Origin: Pseudomonadota bacterium
GTDB lineage: Bacteria > Pseudomonadota > Alphaproteobacteria > Rhodospirillales > Magnetospirillaceae
Direction of reading: 5' to 3'
Assembly: GCA_021848545.1 (NCBI GenBank)
Contig: JAJZUL010000024.1
Coordinates: forward strand, 1-48,156
DNA: 48,156 nucleotides
Shown one piece after another: positions 17,041-25,869 of the stretch; the stretch's first letter is position 1, and every line of letters begins with the position of its first letter. The notes under the pieces were generated by a model. The model was given only the letters and a program-made list of their open reading frames with translations, did no database searches and was not told where the DNA came from. The translations under genes and the position numbers were made by a program.

Positions 17041-17681
17041 CTACCTCTTGGAGGACGTTTTCTGAAGGCCCTTTGAAACTCGTGCCGGGAGTACGAAAAG
17101 GAACTCGGCCAGGGCTTCCGCAAATTCAACACACTGTTCAGCGTCCGTCTTGGTTGGTAACCCGGCCCCCTCGTCCGCATGCCGTTGGCCATTGGCTTCA
17201 AGTCGAACGTGGTACGCCCAATCCGCCATGCCTTGGGTAATTATGTGTTGCTCGGCAGCTTGTTTGATTCGGGTATAGACGCTGCCGTCCCCCAGGCCTT
17301 TTTCCTTCAGCATGGCATCGATGGCAGACGCGCAAACCATGATGGATGCCGATGGTGTTGAGATGCTGCGAAGAGCTTCCGAGAGGTATTGCCGCGGTCG
17401 TTCCGGAACTTCGCTCGCAACCGTCCTGGCTTCGGGGGTGATTGATGTTATTTCCATTTCGTTGATGAACGGATCCCACGGCGCACTCGCAAGCATCACC
17501 CCGCCGCAGGTGGCGCAGATGTAAGCGCCCCATTCCCGATCATCAGCGCCGTCATGGCCGGAAGTGACAAACTTGACCGGGAAAACATATCCGCCCCCCC
17601 TACGCGCGCTATTTCGATCCGCGGATGTGACGTGCCGCAATAGGGGCAGTTCGACAGCGGGAGAACTTGGCCGTGCCGCAT
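17041..17681 (-). pseudogene. DUF4145-type protein, frameshifted at a G7 tract
   Basis: The DUF4145 core reads from the 3' end (AIDAMLKEKGLGDGSVYTRIKQA; YHVRLEANGQRHA), preceded by CATC. The matching first half of the zinc ribbon, LSNCPYCGTSHPRIEIARVGG, is in another frame starting at 17681. The frames meet at a run of seven G (minus strand, 17594-17600). One added base would give IARVGGGYVFPVKFV, joining CPYC and CATC into one ribbon of about 213 residues. The continuous frame from 17778 has an unconvincing N-terminus. It may be a broken gene, a phase-variable gene or a read error. DUF4145 genes are often found near defence systems; none is seen here. Confidence 0.65.
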
Positions 17682-17778
17682 GGGAATCGCTCATCAGGTT
17701 GGGGGCGGTCAATCTTGGCCGCGACGGCCGTCTTTGTCCAATCCCGTTCATCCCCGTACAGGGGCGTATATTGGACAA

Positions 17779-18086
17779 AAGTTGGGCAAAAATGACAAAA
17801 CCGCCCGGAGGCGGCTCGTTAACCCATTGATTTGCTTGGCGTAGGAAAGGGAACCGCCGTCCAACCCTCTACGTGGGAATATCAAAAATTTCCAGGTGTC
17901 ATTCCTGTACCGCAATATTCGCCTGCACAAGCGGACGGACGAATGTTGCACAACACCCTGATATAAAACGATATTTTTTGATTCATTATCTTTACCGAAT
18001 GCCAAGAAAGCCACACCCACGTCGACCGACGATTCGTTGGTCGTCACTGCGTCCATCGCAAGCCACGGATGCGACTCGCGTGAGGT
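17779..18086. promoter_or_regulatory. Intergenic: second tRNA-type terminator and island-end-like sequence
   Basis: On the minus strand, GCCGCC-TCCG-GGCGG followed by TTTTGTCATTTTT (about 17793-17815) resembles the terminator at 15711-15731. Just to its right CATTGATTTGCTTGGCGT resembles CATTGATTGGCTTGGCGT at 15752-15769, the tail of the old tRNA-Glu. The tRNA-like part beyond is too decayed to name. Farther right, 17941-17985 loosely resembles 16060-16105. I read it as a second, older integration scar. No gene is convincing here. Confidence 0.45.
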
Positions 18087-18422
18087 TCAGAGACCGCGTG
18101 GCCCCAGGATGATGACCGCCGTGCCAAGCAGGCAGATGCCGACGCCGATTATATCCCAGCGGTCGGGACGGGTGCCTTCGACGACCCACAGCCAAACCAG
18201 CGACGCCAGGATATAGATGCCGCCATAGGCGGCGTAGGCGCGGCCGGCGAAGTCGGCGTCGATGCGGGTGAGAGCCCAGGCGAAGAGGGCGAGGCTGGCC
18301 ATTCCCGGCACGAGCCAGAGCGGCGTCCTGCCCAGCCGCAGCCAAGCCCAGAAGGAAAAGCAGCCGCCGATCTCCGCGAAGGCGGCCAGCATGTAGGTAG
18401 GGACGGTCAGCATGGCTCGCAT
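18087..18422 (-). CDS. YnfA/UPF0060 small membrane protein
   Basis: 111 residues with four transmembrane helices in YnfA order: [58 protein letters not shown] and [17 protein letters not shown]. The family resembles small multidrug transporters; its substrate is not settled. The ATG at 18422 overlaps the upstream CDF gene's stop (ATGA), so it is translationally coupled to the metal exporter. Confidence 0.88.
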   Translation of the reverse strand: MRAMLTVPTYMLAAFAEIGGCFSFWAWLRLGRTPLWLVPGMASLALFAWALTRIDADFAGRAYAAYGGIYILASLVWLWVVEGTRPDRWDIIGVGICLLGTAVIILGPRGL

Positions 18423-19396
18423 CAAACGCTGTGGACACGCGCGAGACGGCAAGCCGCCTCGCCATCGCCCCTTTCAAGCTGGATGGTGGCGTGGTCGATG
18501 CCAAATTTCTCGTGCAGGGAAGTGGCGACGGTGTGAAGGAGGCAGTCGTCCACCTCCGCGTCCGGCTTCACCAGATGCGCGGTGAGCGCCACCGAGGTGG
18601 TGCTAAGCGGCCAGATGTGCAGGTCGTGGATGGCTGCCACGCCGGGCACCGCCGCCAAGTAGCCCTCCACCGCCTCCCGGTCGATGCGGGCGGGAACGGC
18701 ATCGAGCGCCAGATCAAGTGATTCCCGGAGCAGCCCCCAGGTGCCGGCGGCGACCGCCACGACGATGGCGAGGCTGATCGCGGGATCGAGCCACAGCCAG
18801 CCGGTCCGCTCCATTACGAACGCGACCACCACCACGCCGAGCGACACGGCGGCATCCGCCGCCATGTGCAGAAAGGCCCCCCGGATATTGAGGTCGCCCT
18901 TGCGTCCCGCCATGAACATGGCGGCGGTGCCGGCACTGACCGCGATGCCCACGGCGGCCACCGCCATGACGGTTCCTCCGGCCACCGATTCGGGATGGCC
19001 GAGGCGCAGGATGGCCTCCCAGGCGATGCCGCCGACGCCGATCAGAAGGGCAACGGCATTGACGAGCGAGGCCATAATGGTGGTCCGCCCGAACCCGTAG
19101 GTGCGCCGCTTCGACGGGCGCTTCCCGCTCAGCCACACGGCGGCCCAGGCGAGCAGCAGGCCGACCACGTCGCTGAAATTGTGACCGGCATCCGCCAGGA
19201 GGGCGAGTGAATTGACGGCAAGGCCGTAGAAGACCTCCGCCCCGACGAAGCCGAGATTGAGCACGACGCCGATGGCGAAGGCCCGGTCGTAGCTGGCCGG
19301 GCCGTGGTGGTGTCCATGATCGTTGTCGTGTGAATGGTCCTCGTGCCCCGCATGGCCGCAACGGCCGTGATCGTCGGAATGGTCATGCGCGTTCAT
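18422..19396 (-). CDS. CDF-family metal cation exporter (CzcD/DmeF type)
   Basis: 324 residues, proton-driven efflux of a divalent metal (Zn, Co, Cd or Ni) across the inner membrane. There is a histidine/aspartate-rich N-terminus (4-32), six membrane helices, and the metal-site motifs HNFSD and DAGH in helix 2 and HMAADAAVS in helix 5. A C-terminal ferredoxin-like cytoplasmic domain contains [13 protein letters not shown] precedes the ATG. A MerR-type promoter with a 19-base spacer lies upstream (19459-19489), so the MerR regulator next door probably controls it. Confidence 0.92.
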   Translation of the reverse strand: MNAHDHSDDHGRCGHAGHEDHSHDNDHGHHHGPASYDRAFAIGVVLNLGFVGAEVFYGLAVNSLALLADAGHNFSDVVGLLLAWAAVWLSGKRPSKRRTYGFGRTTIMASLVNAVALLIGVGGIAWEAILRLGHPESVAGGTVMAVAAVGIAVSAGTAAMFMAGRKGDLNIRGAFLHMAADAAVSLGVVVVAFVMERTGWLWLDPAISLAIVVAVAAGTWGLLRESLDLALDAVPARIDREAVEGYLAAVPGVAAIHDLHIWPLSTTSVALTAHLVKPDAEVDDCLLHTVATSLHEKFGIDHATIQLERGDGEAACRLARVHSV

Positions 19397-19458
19397 GGGA
19401 ACCGCCTCTTCGGGATGTCGTGCTGGTTGTTCGCGCGCCCCGGCGCGAACGTGGTGCC

Positions 19459-19489
19459 ACGGTGCGGCCCGTAGCCGCTACAGGGTCAA
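19459..19489 (-). promoter_or_regulatory. MerR-type operator/promoter of the CDF gene
   Basis: On the minus strand, TTGACC (19484-19489) is followed by a 19-base spacer containing the dyad CCTGTAG...CTACGG (19469-19484). The long spacer and central dyad are the mark of MerR-activated promoters. The -10 (CACCGT) is poor. Confidence 0.7.
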
Positions 19490-19493
19490 GCCC

Positions 19494-19898
19494 TTATTCG
19501 TATTCGGTGGCACCCAGCGCGTCGATGATCCGGCACTGCGCCACGCTGTCGGCGCAGCATCTGGTCATCTTCCCCAATTCTTCGCTCAGCCTGGTCAATT
19601 CCTCGATCTTGCGCTCGACGTCCGCGAGGTGCTCCGCAGCCAGCCGGTCCGCGTCGGCGCAGGGCTGGTCGGGATGCTCGGCCAGGCGCAGCAGCGTCCG
19701 GATCGCCTCGATCGAAAAACCGAGATCCCGCCCGCGCCGGATGAAGCGCAGGCGCCGCAGGTGGTCCTCGGCATACAGCCGGTATCCCGCCAGGCTGCGG
19801 GCCGGCTCCGGCAGCAGGCCGATCCTCTCGTAGTAGCGGATCGTCTCGATATTGACGCCGGCGCGTTCACCCAGCCGGCCGATGCTCAATGCGCTCAT
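19494..19898 (-). CDS. MerR-family metal-responsive regulator
   Basis: 134 residues from the ATG at 19898. The winged helix reads LSIGRLGERAGVNIETIRYYERIGLLPEPAR, followed by the dimerisation coil and a metal site with Cys in QPCADAD, MTRCCADSVAQC. The pattern fits the ZntR/CadR/PbrR side of the family (Zn, Cd, Pb). The frame extends to an ATG at 19931, but that stretch contains a MerR operator dyad (19910-19924), so the downstream start is preferred. It likely controls the CDF exporter. Confidence 0.88.
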   Translation of the reverse strand: MSALSIGRLGERAGVNIETIRYYERIGLLPEPARSLAGYRLYAEDHLRRLRFIRRGRDLGFSIEAIRTLLRLAEHPDQPCADADRLAAEHLADVERKIEELTRLSEELGKMTRCCADSVAQCRIIDALGATEYE

Positions 19899-19903
19899 CG
19901 CTC

Positions 19904-19934
19904 TTGATCCCGTAGTCGCTACGGTGTTCATCCT
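19904..19934 (+). promoter_or_regulatory. Second MerR-type operator, orphaned
   Basis: On the plus strand, TTGATC (19904-19909), then a 19-base spacer with the perfect dyad CCGTAG-tcg-CTACGG (19910-19924), then CATCCT as a weak -10. It points rightwards, away from merR, into the transposase remnant at about 20006. The gene it once drove seems to be gone or displaced. Confidence 0.6.
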
Positions 19935-20005
19935 GCCCGAAAATCGCGGTGCGGGAGAAATGAAATGGAGGCTGAAGTAGCTAAGGGTCCATCTGGGGCT
20001 CTATC

Positions 20006-20611
20006 ATGGCTACGATGTACACCCGCAAGAGTAGATTGACGGCGCGCCAGCAGGGCCGGCTGATCGAGCATTTTGTTGCAGGCAGCACGGCTCGTACTGC
20101 AGCCGAGATCGTTGGCGTTCAACCGAACACGGCCATCCGCTTTTTCATGCGCCTGCGCCAGCTCATTGCCAGCAAGCTACCAAGTTACCGGCTGTCGGGC
20201 GAGGTGGAGGTCGACGAGAGCTATTTCGGCGGCATCCGCAAGTGCCGGCGCGGCCGTGGCGCCGCCGGGAAGGTGGCGGTTTTCGGCCTTCTGAAGCAGG
20301 GTGGGAAGGTCTACACGGCGATCATCCCGAACGCCAAGACCGAGAATTTGCCGCAGATCATCCAGGAGAAGGCAGACCCCGACAGCATCGTCTACACCGA
20401 CGCCTTCGGGGTTTACAACGCGTTGGACGTGTCCGCTTGTCGATGCATTCCATCCCGAATGCGTGCAGGGAATAAACCTTGGAGAAGGGATCGCGCCGGG
20501 TCGCCTCCGCTCGGCCAACCACCGCGGCCGGCGGAAAATGTCGGTCAGGGCTTGGCCAGAAACCACTACGGCGCTTCGCAAGACGTTGACACTCATTATT
20601 CAATATATTAA
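20006..20611 (+). pseudogene. IS1595-family transposase remnant
   Basis: Residues 1-145 match IS1595-type transposases: an N-terminal region (SRLTARQQGRLIEHFVAGSTARTAAEIVGV), the first DDE aspartate in EVEVDESYFGG, and the second in IVYTDAFGVYNALDVS. After about 20437 no frame carries the expected NHINGIENFW segment with the final catalytic residue; the remaining 55 residues are unrelated. So it is truncated and inactive. It was inserted between a MerR operator and whatever gene stood to its right. Confidence 0.75.
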
Positions 20612-20620
20612 TTGTTTAAT
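20595..20620 (+). promoter_or_regulatory. AT-rich palindromic operator before the persulfide dioxygenase
   Basis: ATTATTCAATATATTAATTG (20595-20614) followed by TTTAAT is an imperfect palindrome in GC-rich DNA. It matches the operator at 32558-32587 at most positions. It lies 53 bases before the ATG of the metallo-hydrolase. It is probably bound by the ArsR-rhodanese protein at 32712. Confidence 0.65.
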
Positions 20621-20672
20621 TGATAAAAATTCGGGCCGACCTCGATCCGCCCCGCCCTTAGAGGAGAACTCC

Positions 20673-21404
20673 ATGTTTTTCAAGCAATTGGCCAGCAAGG
20701 AATCGTCGCTATCCTACTTCTTCGGCTGCGGCGGCAAGGGCAAGGCCGTGGCGGTGGACGTGGTGGCGGGCGACGAGGAATGGTTCATCGCCGAGGCTAA
20801 GGCGGCCAACGTGACCATCAATTACGTCATCGATACCCACGTTCATGCCGACCACTATTCGGGCGGTCGGAAATTGGCCGAAATGGTCGGTGCGCCCTAT
20901 TGCTTGCACGAAGCCAATCGGAGCCGCGTCACGTTTCCCTTCGAGCCACTCACGGACGGCCGGATTCTCGACATCGGCAACGTCAAGGTCGAGGTGCTGC
21001 ACACCCCCGGCCACACCCCCGACAGTGTCTGCCTGCTGGTGACCGACATCCGCCGGGGCGAGGCGCCGTGGTTCGTCGTCACCGGCGACACGCTGTTCGT
21101 CGGTGCCGCCGGCCGGCCTGACCTCGCGGGCAGGGAGGTCGAGATGGCAGGCGTGCTCCATGACAGCATCCATTCCCGCCTGCTGTCGTTGCCCGACGCC
21201 GTGGAGATCTTCCCCGGCCATCAGGCGGGCAGCGTCTGCGGCGCGGGGCTTTCGGGCAAGCCCTCATCCACCATCGGCTTCGAGAAACGCTGGAATCCGA
21301 TGCTATCGATGGACAAGGCCGTCTTCATCGCCGCCCTAACCGCCGAAATCCCGCCGAAGCCGGCCGAGATGGAACGGATCGTCGCCACCAATCTGGGCAA
21401 GTGA
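20673..21404 (+). CDS. ETHE1/Blh-like persulfide dioxygenase (MBL fold)
   Basis: 243 residues, metallo-beta-lactamase fold. Metal motif THVHADHYSGG (His56, His58, Asp60, His61), then TPGHTPDS, VTGDTLFVGAAGRPDL and EIFPGHQAG follow persulfide dioxygenases of the ETHE1/Blh group, which oxidise glutathione persulfide to sulfite with a mono-iron centre. I start at the ATG at 20673 (GAGGAG site), as the open frame to 20301 is transposase debris. The AT-rich palindrome upstream suggests sulfide-responsive control. It is followed after 7 bases by an MFS gene. Confidence 0.88.
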   Translation: MFFKQLASKESSLSYFFGCGGKGKAVAVDVVAGDEEWFIAEAKAANVTINYVIDTHVHADHYSGGRKLAEMVGAPYCLHEANRSRVTFPFEPLTDGRILDIGNVKVEVLHTPGHTPDSVCLLVTDIRRGEAPWFVVTGDTLFVGAAGRPDLAGREVEMAGVLHDSIHSRLLSLPDAVEIFPGHQAGSVCGAGLSGKPSSTIGFEKRWNPMLSMDKAVFIAALTAEIPPKPAEMERIVATNLGK

Positions 21405-21411
21405 GCATCCC

Positions 21412-22722
21412 ATGAGCAAGCACCCGGTCGCGGACGCCGAGGCCGCCTATGTGCGCGGCATCCGCGCCAATCTCGGCCAGTTCATCCAGCAGATGATCCA
21501 GGTCTTCTTCGTCGGCCTGATCATCGGCATGGAGCGCAACGTCCTGCCGGTGGTCGCCAGCCAGGATTTCGGCGTGCCCAAGGGCTCGTTCCTGTACCTG
21601 ATGTCGTTCGTGATCTCGTTCGGCTTCGTCAAGGGCATCCTCAATTTCATGGCCGGGCGGCTGTCGGAACGGATCGGGCGTAAGAAAGTGCTGCTGCTGG
21701 GCTGGGCGGCGGCGATTCCCATTCCCGTCCTCATCTATGCCGCGCCCAGTTGGGAATGGGTGGTGGTGGCGAACGTGTTCCTCGGCATCAACCAGGGTTT
21801 CGCCTGGACCATGACCGTGACCAGCAAGGTGGACATCACCCGTGCCGAGCAGCGCGGCTTCGCCACCGGAGTCAATGAATTCGCCGGCTATGCGGCGGTG
21901 GCGGTGGCGGGAATCGCCACAGGCTATCTCAGCCCCCTTTACGGCCCACGCGCTACGCTGCTGTGGTTCGCCCTGGGCGTGATCGCGGTCGCGGCAGCCA
22001 TCGCGGTCCTGTTCGTCAAGGAGACCCTGCCCTGGGCCAAAGCGGAAAGCGGCCAGCACGCCAGCGGAACCTATCAGGGCCACCGGCCCCGCTTCCCCGA
22101 GGGCGTGCCGGCCAATCCGAGCGCGCGCCAGATCTTCGCCCTGGTCTCGTTCCGCCATCCCACCTTCGCCGCCCTGTGCCAAGCGGGCACGGCCAACAAG
22201 GTGGCCGACGCCCTGCTATGGGTGCTGTTCCCCCTGTTCCTGCACCAACGCGGCCTGTCGGTGATCCAGACCGGCTGGGTGACCGGCGTCTACGGCTTCG
22301 TCTGGGGCGCCTCGCAATTGTGGACCGGCCCGCTATCCGACGCCATCGGCCGGAAAAAGCCGATCGTCGCCGGGCTGTGGCTGCTTTCCACCGGCATCGC
22401 GGCAGTGCCGCTGGTCGAGGGGATGGGAGCCTGGATGGCGGCGGCGGCGGTGATGGGAGTGGGCATGGCGCTGCTTTACCCCAATCTGATCGCGGCGGTG
22501 GCCGACATCTCGCACCCCGATTGGCGCAGCTCGGCGCTGGGCGCCTACCGCTACTGGCGCGACACCGGCTACGCCATCGGCGCTCTGGCGCTGGGTCTGG
22601 TGGCGCAGGCGAGCAGCGGCATCGTTCCCGCCTTCTGGTTCGCGGCCCTGGTACTGGTCGGATCGGGAGCTTGGGTCGCTCTGCGGGCCGAGGAGACCCA
22701 TCCGCGAATCAATCCGGCATGA
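21412..22722 (+). CDS. MFS transporter
   Basis: 436 residues with about 12 membrane helices. The MFS loop motifs are seen after helix 2 (GRLSERIGRKKVLLL) and in the second half (GPLSDAIGRKKPIVAG), with a cytoplasmic loop of about 45 residues between halves (AKAESGQHASGTYQGHR). It starts 7 bases after the persulfide dioxygenase, so it is in the same operon and may move a sulfur compound such as sulfite or thiosulfate; the substrate cannot be read from sequence. Confidence 0.9.
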   Translation: MSKHPVADAEAAYVRGIRANLGQFIQQMIQVFFVGLIIGMERNVLPVVASQDFGVPKGSFLYLMSFVISFGFVKGILNFMAGRLSERIGRKKVLLLGWAAAIPIPVLIYAAPSWEWVVVANVFLGINQGFAWTMTVTSKVDITRAEQRGFATGVNEFAGYAAVAVAGIATGYLSPLYGPRATLLWFALGVIAVAAAIAVLFVKETLPWAKAESGQHASGTYQGHRPRFPEGVPANPSARQIFALVSFRHPTFAALCQAGTANKVADALLWVLFPLFLHQRGLSVIQTGWVTGVYGFVWGASQLWTGPLSDAIGRKKPIVAGLWLLSTGIAAVPLVEGMGAWMAAAAVMGVGMALLYPNLIAAVADISHPDWRSSALGAYRYWRDTGYAIGALALGLVAQASSGIVPAFWFAALVLVGSGAWVALRAEETHPRINPA

Positions 22723-23058
22723 CGGTCACTGCAGGCTGGATCGCCAGTCGACGCCATCTTTCTCAACGCCGAGGACGTCAAAAAATCGATCCTGTGGATA
22801 GATTTCAGCCCGAGGGGGCCATCACCCGACTGGCCAACGCCATCCCTGACGAATGGGCCGTACAGCATCTCGCCACATCACCCTGGAATCCGTCGCGCCG
22901 GTGCGCAACAATCTCTCGTTTCCCTGTCCGTCGCGGCATGACCATCCCGGCCAAACCCGCCGGTGATCACGACGGCCAACGCGCTGTTACACCGTCCCTC
23001 GAGACACGATCTCAACAAGGGCGTCTACGACACGGGCAACCACCTAGGAGGCGTAGTC
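22723..23058. other. 336-bp gap, no gene seen
   Basis: Several frames are open but none has a recognisable product. No repeat or clear promoter. The last bases carry the AGGAGG site of the SHOCT gene (23046-23051). Confidence 0.5.
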
Positions 23059-23283
23059 ATGTGGCCATATGGACCGTGGGGATGGTTCCCATTGATGTGG
23101 ATATTTCCGCTGATCTTTCTTGTCGTGATGCTGCTTCTCCTTTTTCGCAGCGGCGGACCGTTGTTTGGTTGGCGTGGGCCGCGCGACAGGAAGGAAAGCG
23201 CCCAAGAAATTCTCGACCGGCGTTACGCCCGGGGTGAGATCAGCCAAGAGGAGTACCAGCGAATGAAAAAGGAGCTTGGATAA
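23059..23283 (+). CDS. SHOCT-domain small membrane protein
   Basis: 74 residues. A tryptophan-rich start (WPYGPWGWFPLMW) leads into one membrane helix (IFPLIFLVVMLLLLF), then a basic linker, then a SHOCT motif (SAQEILDRRYARGEISQEEYQRMKKELG). The ATG at 23059 has a perfect AGGAGG 7 bases upstream; the longer frame from 22963 lacks one. It overlaps the next gene by one base (TAATG). SHOCT proteins often sit in metal-resistance and membrane-stress loci. Confidence 0.88.
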   Translation: MWPYGPWGWFPLMWIFPLIFLVVMLLLLFRSGGPLFGWRGPRDRKESAQEILDRRYARGEISQEEYQRMKKELG

Positions 23284-23882
23284 TGATTCGTGAACGATTG
23301 TTTCCGGCCACCGTGATGCCGGATCGAAACTGGTGGCATGCCTTGTGGCCCGACCCCGATGGTGTGAGCCAAGCCCTGGGTATCGAACCGGGAATGACGG
23401 TCGTCGATCTGGGCTGCGGCTACGGCTACTTCACCGCCGCCATCGCCCGGCGGGTCGGATTGGGACGGGTCATCGGCTTCGACCTTGACCCGGAGATGCT
23501 GGAGCAAGCGCAAGTCGCATGTGCGGGGCAACCGAATTGCGATTGGCTGCTCGGCGACGCCATGGAGTTGAGCCGCCTGCTGGACGAGCCGGCCGACTAT
23601 GTCCTGATCGCCAACACCTTCCACGGCGCACCGGACAAGACGGCCCTGTCCCGTGAGGTCGCTGCGGCCCTGAAGCCCAATGGCCGTTTCGCCATCGTCA
23701 ATTGGCACGCCCGGCCGCGCGAAGAGACCACCGTTCTGGATCAGCCGCGTGGGCCGAGCACCGATCTGCGCATGTCGCCGGAGCAAACCCGCGCGGTCGT
23801 CGAGCCGGGCGGCTTCACGTTGGAAAAGGTGGTCGAGTTGCGTCCCTATCACTACGGGGCCATCTTCGTCCGCGCAAGCTGA
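23283..23882 (+). CDS. Class I SAM-dependent methyltransferase
   Basis: 199 residues with a Rossmann methyltransferase core. Motif I is VVDLGCGYGYF (about 40-50), the acidic loop FDLDPEML, motif II LLGDAMEL, then ANTFHGAPDK and ALKPNGRFAIVNWHARP. A substrate cannot be named. Coupled to the SHOCT gene by a one-base overlap. In this kind of island, small methyltransferases of this type often accompany metal or metalloid resistance. Confidence 0.85.
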   Translation: MIRERLFPATVMPDRNWWHALWPDPDGVSQALGIEPGMTVVDLGCGYGYFTAAIARRVGLGRVIGFDLDPEMLEQAQVACAGQPNCDWLLGDAMELSRLLDEPADYVLIANTFHGAPDKTALSREVAAALKPNGRFAIVNWHARPREETTVLDQPRGPSTDLRMSPEQTRAVVEPGGFTLEKVVELRPYHYGAIFVRAS

Positions 23883-23986
23883 TTCGGAAAGGGGCGAACC
23901 ATGGCCCATTGGCCGCGAATCCATGCTTCAGCGCATGATGGATGAGTCGAATGGGCAACGCGATGCCGCCGATACCACCGAGACAA

Positions 23987-25513
23987 TTAGACAGCTATTC
24001 CCTCATAGCGGAATTCGGTCATCATGCCGGTCGCCATGTGGTAGAGGTTGTGGCAGTGGAATGCCCATCGGCCCGGGTTATTGGCATCGAAAGCAATTCG
24101 CACGCTTCCCGGCATTGGCTCGACCAGCACTGTATCGCGGACCGCGCCATGGATCGGCAGGCCATTGACGGCAACGACCTGGAAACTGTGGCCGTGCAGG
24201 TGCATCGGATGCGCCATCGGCGAATGATTGATCAGCTCGATCTCGATCCTCTGGCCCTTGGTCAGCATGAGCGGTGTAATCTTCGGCCAGAACTCGCCGT
24301 TGAGCGACCATGCATAAGGCTGCATGCCGCCAGCAAGCACGATCTGCGTGACAACATCGGGCTTCCGGGACACAAGTGGCGTGGTAGTGCGCAGCCGGGC
24401 TTCAAGCGAGTTGTCGACCGGTTGCGCCCTGTTCGGCGCCATCACGGGCAGCCTGATGATGGATGCGCCGGATGGTGCCAGGATGATCCCTGCGCGGCGA
24501 CGCTTACCCTCAAGCTCCGCCGTCACCGGGAATGCGCGGGCGTCCGGCGGCAGGTCGAGCAGGACATCGAGGCGCTGCGCGATGGCAATCGGAAAACGCC
24601 GGCCGCTCACCGGGATCACCCCATGGCCGTCCACCGCAACGACCCACCCCGTCAGCGCGCCGAGATCAAGCCAGAATTGGCTCGCCGATGCGCCGTTGAT
24701 GACCCGCAGCCGCACCCGACCTGCACGTTCGACACGCACGATCTCGGGGTCGGCCAGAGTGCGATCATTTGCGAGGAAAGCGTCGTAATCGATGTCGTTG
24801 AGATCCATGTGCATACCGCTCATGCCGGGCATCGAGGTCGACTCCGACATCATCGACGATCCCATCCCGGACATGGAAGAGGACATGCCTATCGCCGAAT
24901 GCGGCATGGCCGCGCCAGGAACAGGTACCGGCACATTCTCCATCATCCCGGTCATGGCCCCCGCCGCGGCAACACTCGTTCCGGTAAGACCTGCAAGCAG
25001 TTCCTCCGGCGCGCGGAAACTGAAGTCGTGCAGCATCAGTACGATTTCCTGCCGGTCTTCTTGTATTTCAGCGACACCGCGGACGACAAGCGGCGCCGCC
25101 ATCAGGCTCTGCTCCTGCAACCCGTGATGCGAATGCATCCAGTACGTCCCGGGGACCGCGGCGAAGTCATAGGCGTGAGTCGCACCGGGTGCGAGCGGGG
25201 GTGTCTGCGGCCAGGGAAAGCCATCCTGCGTCCACGGCGGAAGTTGGCCGTGCCAGTGAATGATCGTCGACACGCCAGTCTCGTTGACCAGCCGTGTCTG
25301 GAACCGCTCTCCAGGGGCGAGGCGTAAACCAGGCTTGCCGTCCGGACCGGTCAGATGAAAGACCCGCGCCGGTTTGCCGTTCACTTCGATGACACGGATT
25401 CCGGCCGTCAGGCGCTTTGCGCCGGTTGCGGCATGGGCTCTGGGTAGGCATGGCAACATCGTCGCCGCCACACCGGAAGCCAGCACCTGCCGGCGGGAGA
25501 AGAGTATGCTCAT
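23987..25513 (-). CDS. Tat-exported multicopper oxidase (CopA/CueO type)
   Basis: 508 residues. The twin-arginine signal SRRQVLASGVAATMLP shows folded export to the periplasm. All copper ligand motifs are present: HWHGQ, WMHSHHG, HPMHLHGHS and HCHNLYHMATGM. Thus three type 1/2/3 centres can form. A methionine-rich insert (about 205-265, MSSSMSGMGSSMMSE, MPGMSGMHMD) resembles the copper-binding segment of CueO/PcoA. Likely oxidises Cu(I) to less toxic Cu(II). It is transcribed away from the upstream gap. Confidence 0.93.
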   Translation of the reverse strand: MSILFSRRQVLASGVAATMLPCLPRAHAATGAKRLTAGIRVIEVNGKPARVFHLTGPDGKPGLRLAPGERFQTRLVNETGVSTIIHWHGQLPPWTQDGFPWPQTPPLAPGATHAYDFAAVPGTYWMHSHHGLQEQSLMAAPLVVRGVAEIQEDRQEIVLMLHDFSFRAPEELLAGLTGTSVAAAGAMTGMMENVPVPVPGAAMPHSAIGMSSSMSGMGSSMMSESTSMPGMSGMHMDLNDIDYDAFLANDRTLADPEIVRVERAGRVRLRVINGASASQFWLDLGALTGWVVAVDGHGVIPVSGRRFPIAIAQRLDVLLDLPPDARAFPVTAELEGKRRRAGIILAPSGASIIRLPVMAPNRAQPVDNSLEARLRTTTPLVSRKPDVVTQIVLAGGMQPYAWSLNGEFWPKITPLMLTKGQRIEIELINHSPMAHPMHLHGHSFQVVAVNGLPIHGAVRDTVLVEPMPGSVRIAFDANNPGRWAFHCHNLYHMATGMMTEFRYEGIAV

Positions 25514-25869
25514 GATTAAATTCCCTCGCTTCCCGGGTCGCGTCTGATGGTTGGCGGAAATTGCCGAAGGCGATCATCTCCGAGGCACAGGTTGGCGGTT
25601 TTCGTACGGCCGGTTGAAGCCGGAGGGATGTCCCGGCCGCAGTAGAAAATATGAGGTAGGCGTTGCTCGCCTTGAGCCGATACCTTATTTGACCATGCGC
25701 TCTCAGGGTAGGTGATAACATCAGGCTGTCGCGCGAACGCGCCAGCCTGATGCCTGGCTCCGGAAAATCCCGATCGTCAGCCGGATATCGTTCCCAATCG
25801 CGGGGTACCGTCATTGACGTCACCGTAAGACTTCGTGAGCCCAGCGCTTTCACCACTCTCTGAAAATTC
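25514..25869. other. 356-bp gap between oxidase and DUF6671 gene
   Basis: This holds the promoter of the multicopper oxidase on the minus strand, but I cannot pick a confident -35/-10 or MerR dyad. No repeat, RNA gene or convincing frame is visible. Confidence 0.45.

Noticed and set aside
22723..23058. Possible transposase remnant after the MFS gene
   Set aside because: Frames are open but show no transposase motif that I can support.
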